NCBI GenBank assembly: GCA_016177315.1
Contig: JACOVN010000005.1
Coordinates: 1-12,053 of the forward strand
Length of the DNA: 12,053 nucleotides
DNA from: Candidatus Woesearchaeota archaeon
GTDB taxonomy: Archaea > Nanobdellota > Nanobdellia > Woesearchaeales > UBA12501
Reading direction: 5' to 3'
Position 1 is the stretch's first letter; each line of letters starts with the position of its first letter. Positions 7,307 through 12,053 of this stretch are shown here, one piece after another. Under the pieces are notes generated by a model. The model was not told the DNA's origin and did not search any database. It saw only the letters and a list, made by a program, of their open reading frames with translations. The translations under genes were made by a program, and so were the position numbers.

Positions 7307-8554
7307 ATGGCGGAGAACGAAAAGAGAAGAGGGGATTATAGGAACAGAGTCTTGCAGGGGATTGTATGCTGTATAGCATTGCTCCTCCTGAGCTTACCCG
7401 CATGGGCTATTGGCATCAGCCCCGGAAGCATGGTCATCGATTTCCAGCCCGGCAAAACAGTGGATATCCAATTCAAAGCCATCAACACCATTCCAGCAAA
7501 GAATACTTTTTCTGTTTCCGCGAATAGCCCCAGGATGCAATGCCAGCCATCAACCATGGAGCTGGAGCCGGAATCAGAGCAGCCTTTTACCTGCACGCTG
7601 CAGTTTCCCAGCATAGCAGACCAACCCCCTGGAGTCCAGGAAGTTGGAAGGGTGAGGCTCAGCGAAATTGCGCCTGCTGGAGCAGGCATTGCAGCAGTTG
7701 CTGCTGTCCAATCCATTGTCAGAGTGAATTACCCATACGAAGGGAAGTATCTTCAGATTGCTGTTATAGCGCAGAATGTCGAGAGGGGAGGAACGCTGGA
7801 GTTTGTCGTTCAGCTCAATAATCTGGGGGCAGAGCCGATTGAGCAAGCCCAAGTCATCATTGAGCTGTTCAATCCGAAAGGAGAAAAAGTGGGAAGCATA
7901 GAGCAGCTTCCTCCAGTCAGCCTCGCATTAAAAGAAGTGAAGGATGTCCCGGCAACATTTCCAACAGGTTCGTTGCCTATGGGAAATTATAAGGCCGTTG
8001 CAACAGTAACGTACGACGGAAAGACAGGAACCGGAGAGGCAGAGTTTAAGATTGGAGATGTGTATGTACAGCTCAAAGATGTGATTGCAGAAAAAGGCCG
8101 CCGGGGAGGGAATCCGAAGCTGAATGTGGATTTAGAGAGTTTCTGGAATCAGGAGATAGAATATACGATTACGGTAGAGGTATCGAACAACGGCAACAGG
8201 ATTGATCAGATAACAACGGAACCTGGAAAGATACGGCCCTGGGAAGCAAAAAGGGTGGATGTCTTCTGGGAGAGCAAAGATACTCCTGTTGGTATTTATG
8301 ATGTAAAAGTCATTCTCCGATATGCAGGGAAGAGTGAGGAATTGTTTAAGGAGAATGTCATTGAGATTGTAGGAGAGACAGGAGAGGGAAGGATTTCCAT
8401 GCTTCCTTTTGTCGTCCTTGGTGCCATTATCGTGCTCCTCGGCCTTGTTATAGTGGTAATTCTTCTGTGGAAACGAAGGGGGAAGAAAGGTGAAGCCGGC
8501 AAAGGAGAGAAAACAGCAGAGAAAGGAAGATCGGAGAGTAAGAAGGAGGAATAA
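7307..8554 (+). CDS. Secreted Ig-like surface protein with C-terminal membrane anchor and basic tail
   Basis: 415 residues from the preferred ATG. The signal peptide is at 1-34, with basic 'EKRRGDYRNR', a hydrophobic core and probable cleavage after 'AWA'. The first beta domain (~35-147, 'ISPGSMVIDFQPGKTVDIQFKAINT') has two Cys (79 and 96). Two further Ig-like domains (~148-250 and ~251-356) follow, then a membrane helix (366-387) and a Lys/Arg/Glu-rich cytoplasmic tail. The order (N-terminal beta domain, 'LPMGNYKA..' type second domain, C-terminal helix, basic tail) is like the DUF916/DUF3324 membrane subunits of bacterial WxL surface clusters and like archaeal NEW3/CARDB-type proteins. That is architectural similarity, not proven homology. 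The 3' end overlaps the next gene by 65 nt, so the two are presumably co-translated. A receptor, scaffold or anchor for neighbouring surface proteins is the likely role. Confidence 0.85.
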   Translation: MAENEKRRGDYRNRVLQGIVCCIALLLLSLPAWAIGISPGSMVIDFQPGKTVDIQFKAINTIPAKNTFSVSANSPRMQCQPSTMELEPESEQPFTCTLQFPSIADQPPGVQEVGRVRLSEIAPAGAGIAAVAAVQSIVRVNYPYEGKYLQIAVIAQNVERGGTLEFVVQLNNLGAEPIEQAQVIIELFNPKGEKVGSIEQLPPVSLALKEVKDVPATFPTGSLPMGNYKAVATVTYDGKTGTGEAEFKIGDVYVQLKDVIAEKGRRGGNPKLNVDLESFWNQEIEYTITVEVSNNGNRIDQITTEPGKIRPWEAKRVDVFWESKDTPVGIYDVKVILRYAGKSEELFKENVIEIVGETGEGRISMLPFVVLGAIIVLLGLVIVVILLWKRRGKKGEAGKGEKTAEKGRSESKKEE

Positions 8555-8966
8555 TCTCATTCTGCTGGCATGGATAGTGGCCGTAGCAGCTTTTCTGCTC
8601 TTCATGGGAAGTGTTCAGGAAGTGCTCGAGCTGGACATGAAGCTCCAAGTTGGGAATTATGCCGGCTTCGCCCTCGGAGAAAATAAGATAGATTTTGGCA
8701 CGGTCCTTCCTGGAGGCCATGCAAAGCGAGAGGTCGTGATTACGAACGATGACACCAGAAAAGGCTATTTCCAGATTCGCATAGAGGCAGAGGATTGGAA
8801 AGAATGGATTGTTGCTGATGATCGGTGGCTTTCGTTAAAGCCGGGAGAAACCAGAAAGATAAGCTTCCATGTAAACGTTCCAGGGGCTGCGCGGCTCGGG
8901 AATTACACAGGCAGCGTGAAGGTCATGGTGCGCAGAATACCCTTGCCCAATCGAGAAAATATTTAA
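8490..8966 (+). CDS. Membrane-anchored single Ig-like domain protein
   Basis: 158 residues from a GTG, preceded by the purine-rich GGGGGAAGAAAG (8478-8489). The start is required for a basic cytoplasmic N-terminus (1-22) before the membrane helix (~23-39); no other start lies upstream of the helix apart from this one. The outer part (~48-150) is one beta-sandwich: 'KIDFGTVLPGG' opens it, 'REVVITNDD' and 'LSLKPGETRKISFHV' are typical of NEW3/CARDB-like domains, and 'GNYTGSVKVMVRR' closes it. The 'FG.(V/I)..G' opening recalls the module of the two paralogous small surface proteins. The gene overlaps the previous one by 65 nt in another frame; both encode basic cytoplasmic segments there. The last codons overlap the TATA box of the next gene. 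Probably an accessory subunit working with the preceding protein. Confidence 0.82.
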   Translation: MKPAKERKQQRKEDRRVRRRNNLILLAWIVAVAAFLLFMGSVQEVLELDMKLQVGNYAGFALGENKIDFGTVLPGGHAKREVVITNDDTRKGYFQIRIEAEDWKEWIVADDRWLSLKPGETRKISFHVNVPGAARLGNYTGSVKVMVRRIPLPNRENI

Positions 8967-8969
8967 ATA
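8962..8969 (+). promoter_or_regulatory. Archaeal TATA box embedded in the preceding stop codon
   Basis: TTTAAATA, within AATATTTAAATAC, includes the TAA stop (8964-8966) of the preceding gene. Its centre is about 26 nt before the ATG at 8992, so the transcript should start at the ATG itself, a leaderless mRNA. No ribosome site is present before 8992, as expected. The core is identical to 25-32, suggesting that the 650-aa protein and its two followers have their own promoter. Confidence 0.7.
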
Positions 8970-8991
8970 CCCTTTCTGATACAACTTCTGC

Positions 8992-10944
8992 ATGCGTAAA
9001 AGAGGTATTGAGCATCAGATCATTGAAATACTCGTAGTTTTGCTGCTCCTCTCTATCCTGCTCAATACCTACATGATGGTAAGGCGCGTGGAGCATTTTC
9101 TCGAAGAGCGAAACGTGATTACTGGAGAGGTTGCGGGAACGGTCAGCATGGTGATACAGGTTTGTGGAGACGGCACAGTGCACGGCAATGAGTCCTGCGA
9201 CGGAAATGATTTGAACAGTCAAACCTGCAGCACGCAGGGATTTACCGGAGGAACCTTGAGTTGCTTTGGCAACTGCAGCGGCTTTAACACCAGCCAATGC
9301 ACAGAAGAAGACACTGCTGGGCCTACGGTTGATCTCCAGTACCCTATGAATAATTCTAATTTTACCTGGAAGGATATCTACTTTGGCTACAATGCAACCG
9401 ATGCTGGCACCACCATTCGGGAGTGCAACCTATTCTTGAACGGAGAAGAGAAGAAAAAAACAAATCAAGTCAATGAAACAGTGTTCCAATATTTTGTCGT
9501 TACGGGGTTAGATTCTGGAGGGTATACGTGGCAGATTAACTGCACGGATAATACGGCAAACAGGTATGTTGGAAGCAGCAAAGTTCGGAGATTTAATATT
9601 AGCATCAATGCGAGCGACACAGATGGGGATGGCATTGATGATGACATGGATTACTTCATTGGAACCAATACTTCCATCAATACCACTTCATTAAGCAATC
9701 CCCTTATTTACATCAACCATTCCAATAATTTCATGCAGAATTTCACTGGAAATATGGTCGTGAATATTACCGATAATGGAGTAGAGGTGATGAGCTTTAC
9801 CTTTAATTTTGGAGCTGCAACGCTTAACCTGAGCAAAATGCGTTTTGAAATGGAGAACAGCAGCATGGCGTTTGGCTTGTTCGAAGTAGGGCACTTGAGC
9901 CTGCCTGCTGGAGTAACGAAAACAGTGTATCTCAATAAGGTAAATGCCTCCATTACCTCTGTTTGCATCAGGGACAGTGCAGACGCGACCATTACTGATA
10001 TAACCGCTGATTGCTCTGGCTCTGATGAAACGTTCCTGAATTGCGATGGAAGCACCAAAAGCGGGTATAGCTGCTCTGAAGTTGATGGCAGATTCAAGAT
10101 TACTGGACTGAAGCACTCTTCCGGAAAGCAGCAGAACCAAGGGTCATCTGGAGGAGGCGGGCAGGCAACGCAGAAAGGAGCAACTGCACAAAGAACCATT
10201 GGACAGGCAACACCAAGCCCAGCACCCAGCCCAACAGTAGCACAACCCAGTGTTCCGGCAGCAGTAAGGCCTTCAGCAACACCCAAGCCTTCTGCGCCAG
10301 CGAAATCCAAGCTCTTTGATGTAGAAGTTTCTGTGATTCAGAAATTCAAAGAGGTCATGCCAGGAGAAGAGGTTGTAGGAGAGATTGCATTGTTCTACTT
10401 AGGAGAGGAGAGGTTGAAGAAGAGGATTGATATCGGGGTATATTATGCTATTTTGGATGAACAGCAGAACATTATTGCAGAGAAATTTGAGACTGTGGGG
10501 GTGGAGACAAAAACCGTATTTATTAGTAAGCTGAATATCCCTCTAACAGCGAAGCCTGGGCCATATTGGCTCTATGCCAGAATTAGTGTTGGGAAGGAAA
10601 TTGCAGAAGCCTTTGATACCTTTGCAGTTATTCCCAAGAGAGAGCCTATGTTAGAAATGCCAAGAGTATATATTCCTTCAGGCCTGCTTTGGGGCATCCT
10701 GCTCGGCATTATCCTCTTCATTTCCATTGTTGTCTATGAGCATGCGCATTTGAAAAGGCAGATTGGAGAAATAAAGGAAAAGCTGACAGAGCAGGAATTG
10801 CTGCATTTGCAGATGCTCAAGGGCGGGGTTACAGAGAAAGATTTAATAAAGGGGTTTATCAGAAAGGAAAGAATAGAAGAAAAATTACAATCCTATCTCG
10901 AACAGAGAGTAAAAAAGGGTGAAAAGCAAAAAGGAGGGAAGTAA
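8992..10944 (+). CDS. Double-anchored modular surface protein with Cys-rich, Ig-like and Ca-binding-like segments and a cytoplasmic helical tail
   Basis: 650 residues. 'MRKRGIE' and a membrane helix (~9-30) are followed by 'ITGEV' (43-47). A Cys-rich segment (58-103, 'CGDGTVHGNESCDG...') resembles DUF4215-type repeats. An Ig-like domain follows (~110-205), then 'DTDGDGIDDD' (209-218), a thrombospondin type-3-like calcium-binding loop. A further beta region (~236-375) has four Cys, and a Pro/Ala/Ser/Thr-rich linker spans ~377-438. A second beta domain (~440-546) precedes a second membrane helix (~564-582) and a charged helical tail (~585-650). With the N-terminus inside, both ends are cytoplasmic and the ~530-residue loop is outside. 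The tail is predicted coiled coil and could contact other proteins inside the cell. The gene begins a unit with two small membrane genes; only 1 nt separates it from the next start. Function inferred as a surface scaffold or sensor; no enzyme motif seen. Confidence 0.85.
   Translation: MRKRGIEHQIIEILVVLLLLSILLNTYMMVRRVEHFLEERNVITGEVAGTVSMVIQVCGDGTVHGNESCDGNDLNSQTCSTQGFTGGTLSCFGNCSGFNTSQCTEEDTAGPTVDLQYPMNNSNFTWKDIYFGYNATDAGTTIRECNLFLNGEEKKKTNQVNETVFQYFVVTGLDSGGYTWQINCTDNTANRYVGSSKVRRFNISINASDTDGDGIDDDMDYFIGTNTSINTTSLSNPLIYINHSNNFMQNFTGNMVVNITDNGVEVMSFTFNFGAATLNLSKMRFEMENSSMAFGLFEVGHLSLPAGVTKTVYLNKVNASITSVCIRDSADATITDITADCSGSDETFLNCDGSTKSGYSCSEVDGRFKITGLKHSSGKQQNQGSSGGGGQATQKGATAQRTIGQATPSPAPSPTVAQPSVPAAVRPSATPKPSAPAKSKLFDVEVSVIQKFKEVMPGEEVVGEIALFYLGEERLKKRIDIGVYYAILDEQQNIIAEKFETVGVETKTVFISKLNIPLTAKPGPYWLYARISVGKEIAEAFDTFAVIPKREPMLEMPRVYIPSGLLWGILLGIILFISIVVYEHAHLKRQIGEIKEKLTEQELLHLQMLKGGVTEKDLIKGFIRKERIEEKLQSYLEQRVKKGEKQKGGK
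10933..10938 (+). promoter_or_regulatory. Shine-Dalgarno site that sets the start at 10946
   Basis: GGAGGG lies 7 nt before the ATG at 10946, inside the last codons of the 650-aa gene. A GTG at 10919 would give nine more residues but overlaps the upstream gene and has a weaker site, so the ATG is preferred. Confidence 0.6.
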
Positions 10945-10945
10945 C

Positions 10946-11251
10946 ATGGCGCTCAATTTGGAGTTATTGTTGACTACCGGGAGTTTTATCATCAATCTTA
11001 TTATTGTTGGCATCATCTTGGGGATGATGGGAGTTTTGGATGGAAAGCTCTGGAAAGGATGGATTTTCCTTCTCGTAGCTGTTTGCATCTCCACCATCGG
11101 AAAAGCCCTCGAGATGCTCAATTTGCTGTACATTTTCAATGTCGGGATATTTATTACCATTGCGGGCTTTCTTTTTGCTGTCGCCGGGCTTATCTTTGTC
11201 ATTTACATGCAGAAGACTTTTGAGGATGCGAGGAGGACCTTGCGGAGGTAA
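10946..11251 (+). CDS. Small three-helix membrane protein A
   Basis: 101 residues, almost all hydrophobic, with three predicted membrane helices at about 10-30, 37-54 and 62-87 and a short basic C-terminus 'EDARRTLRR'. The segment 'GKLWKGWIFLLVAVCIST' with 'GKALEML' after it looks like a conserved intramembrane and loop patch, but I do not recognise a named family. It starts one base after the preceding stop with a strong ribosome site and is followed after 2 nt by a second three-helix protein, so the three genes are almost certainly one transcript. The two small proteins have similar topology and size, so they may form a heteromeric membrane complex, possibly with the double-anchored surface protein. 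No transporter or enzyme motif is visible. Confidence 0.75.
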   Translation: MALNLELLLTTGSFIINLIIVGIILGMMGVLDGKLWKGWIFLLVAVCISTIGKALEMLNLLYIFNVGIFITIAGFLFAVAGLIFVIYMQKTFEDARRTLRR

Positions 11252-11253
11252 AG

Positions 11254-11547
11254 ATGGTATCGCTAAATTTGATTATGATATGGACTGCAGCGTTATTTGT
11301 TATCGTAGCAACCATCTGTGCGATACTTATTGCCAGGAAAACAAAGAAAGGCTTGAGGCAATTTGCCATTCTGGCGAGCATTGCATGGATTGTCGAGTTT
11401 GTTTCTTACCCCTTCCATAGTATGGAGCAGAGTACGGGGAATATCTTCATGGGGGAGCAGGCATTAGCGTTGCATGCTATGGCTATCATCCTGCTCTGTG
11501 TTGGATTTTTCATCCTGTACAGGGATGTGAGGATTGCTTGCAAGTAG
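11254..11547 (+). CDS. Small three-helix membrane protein B
   Basis: 97 residues with three predicted membrane helices at about 6-27, 36-53 and 70-88. A basic loop 'ARKTKKGLRQ' lies between the first two, and 'SYPFHSMEQSTGN' between the last two. By the positive-inside rule the basic loop is cytoplasmic, so the N-terminus should be outside. The ribosome site GGAGG (11244-11248) lies 5 nt before the ATG, and the previous stop is 2 nt upstream. Family not recognised. The similar size and helix spacing to the preceding gene suggest either an old duplication or two halves of one complex, but there is no clear sequence identity. It is the last plus-strand gene before a T-rich terminator. Confidence 0.72.
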   Translation: MVSLNLIMIWTAALFVIVATICAILIARKTKKGLRQFAILASIAWIVEFVSYPFHSMEQSTGNIFMGEQALALHAMAIILLCVGFFILYRDVRIACK

Positions 11548-11588
11548 AGAGAAATTTCTGGGCTAATAATGCTCAATGTAGCAAACCG

Positions 11589-11607
11589 TTTTTTCTTATT
11601 TGTTTTC
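11589..11607 (+). terminator. T-rich terminator of the surface-protein unit
   Basis: A run of T-tracts (T6, then interrupted T-rich sequence) about 40 nt after the last plus-strand stop, typical of archaeal intrinsic termination. The gap 11548-11651 also holds GGAAAAGAAA (11612-11621), which read on the minus strand gives a weaker T-tract for the converging gene. Nothing else was seen there. Confidence 0.55.
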
Positions 11608-11651
11608 TGACTGGAAAAGAAACCTAGATGCAACAGAGTGTTTCATGTTCT

Positions 11652-12053
11652 CTATTTCTTTTTTCCCATTGCGTCGTACAACTGCCTCAAATATTTCTCT
11701 TCGATAAATACATACTGTTTTAACTCCTTGAGCATCTTCTTCACATCCAACAGAACCCAGGAATCTCCATGGTGATACTGCCATAACACTTCCTCGATGA
11801 AGTACTGCCACTCGAAATGTTTATTCTTCTCTACAATAGTTCTGATATCATCAAAATCTCTGCTTCGTTCTGTTACTGCTTTCAATATAACAATATGTTC
11901 TGTTCTCAACATATGTATTCTCAGCGTATATTTTTTTCCCTTAAATTCATGTACCGCATACTCCTCTTCTAGCATCTTTGGACTTAAAACTGTATGAAAG
12001 ATTTTCCTAGCAAAAATATCAAAGCGAACGTCTTCTTTCTTATATATAAGAGG
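11652..12053 (-). CDS. Partial nucleotidyltransferase-like protein (DUF6036/AbiEii-like), 5' end outside the window
   Basis: The reading frame is open from the window edge to the TAG at 11652-11654, giving 133 visible residues; the internal ATG at 11975 is probably not the true start. Near the edge 'VRFDIFARKI' and 'LSPKM' match the end of the nucleotidyltransferase core in DUF6036/AbiEii-like proteins. Next comes 'LRTEHIVILKAVTERSRD' with 'FDDI' (the 'K..T.R..D..D(I/M)' signature of that group), then a helical C-terminus. The catalytic G-S and paired Asp motif would lie beyond the window, so activity cannot be judged. Members of this superfamily include type IV toxin AbiEii and stand-alone nucleotidyltransferases. 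It converges on the surface-protein unit and appears unrelated to it in function. Family assignment is from motif memory. Confidence 0.6.
   Translation of the reverse strand, partial: PLIYKKEDVRFDIFARKIFHTVLSPKMLEEEYAVHEFKGKKYTLRIHMLRTEHIVILKAVTERSRDFDDIRTIVEKNKHFEWQYFIEEVLWQYHHGDSWVLLDVKKMLKELKQYVFIEEKYLRQLYDAMGKKK

Noticed and set aside
8132..8605. Minus-strand frame of 157 codons across the overlap of the 415- and 158-aa genes
   Set aside because: Opposite strand of two well-supported genes; no recognisable protein features.
9616..9645. EF-hand in the 650-aa protein
   Set aside because: 'DTDGDGIDDD' lacks flanking helices and better fits a thrombospondin type-3-like calcium loop between beta domains.
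9691..10310. Open frames of 149 and 200 codons on the minus strand within the 650-aa gene
   Set aside because: They are antisense to clear domains and to the Pro/Ser linker, with no promoter or ribosome site and an implausible composition.

Overview
The window reads as a DPANN archaeon, most likely a woesearchaeote or close relative. Start regions carry archaeal TATA boxes (TTTAAATA-type) placed for leaderless or short-leader transcripts. The genes are compact and often overlap. Most products are envelope proteins with one N-terminal membrane helix, an 'ITG'-type motif just outside it, and Asn/Thr/Ser-rich beta domains full of N-glycosylation sequons. The lineage call rests on family resemblance only; no rRNA or other marker is present.

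Layout: (1) 58-5636, a two-gene unit in which a protein made of four helix-turn-helix repeats overlaps by 4 nt the start of a 1,497-residue membrane-anchored surface protein with a large right-handed beta-helix. (2) 5733-6922, two close paralogues (192 and 196 aa), each a membrane anchor plus a single beta-sandwich module; the same module also forms the C-terminus of the giant protein. (3) 6997-8966, an 81-aa membrane micro-protein, a 415-aa secreted and C-terminally anchored Ig-like protein, and a 158-aa membrane-anchored Ig-like protein that overlaps it by 65 nt. (4) 8992-11547, a unit with its own TATA box, holding a 650-aa double-anchored modular surface protein with a cytoplasmic helical tail and two small three-helix membrane proteins. 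(5) 11652-12053 on the minus strand, the 3' part of an unrelated-looking nucleotidyltransferase-like gene (DUF6036/AbiEii-like) that runs off the window.

Taken together the ten plus-strand genes look like one cell-surface locus: a candidate regulator, a long beta-helix stalk or adhesin, stand-alone copies of its terminal module, Ig-like accessory subunits, and membrane proteins with cytoplasmic helices that could report on or brace the structure. That joint role is an inference from gene order and shared modules. None of the proteins has a recognisable catalytic site apart from the possible nucleotidyltransferase remnant. No gene-free stretch exceeds about 105 bases, and no tRNA, rRNA, CRISPR array or insertion sequence was seen.
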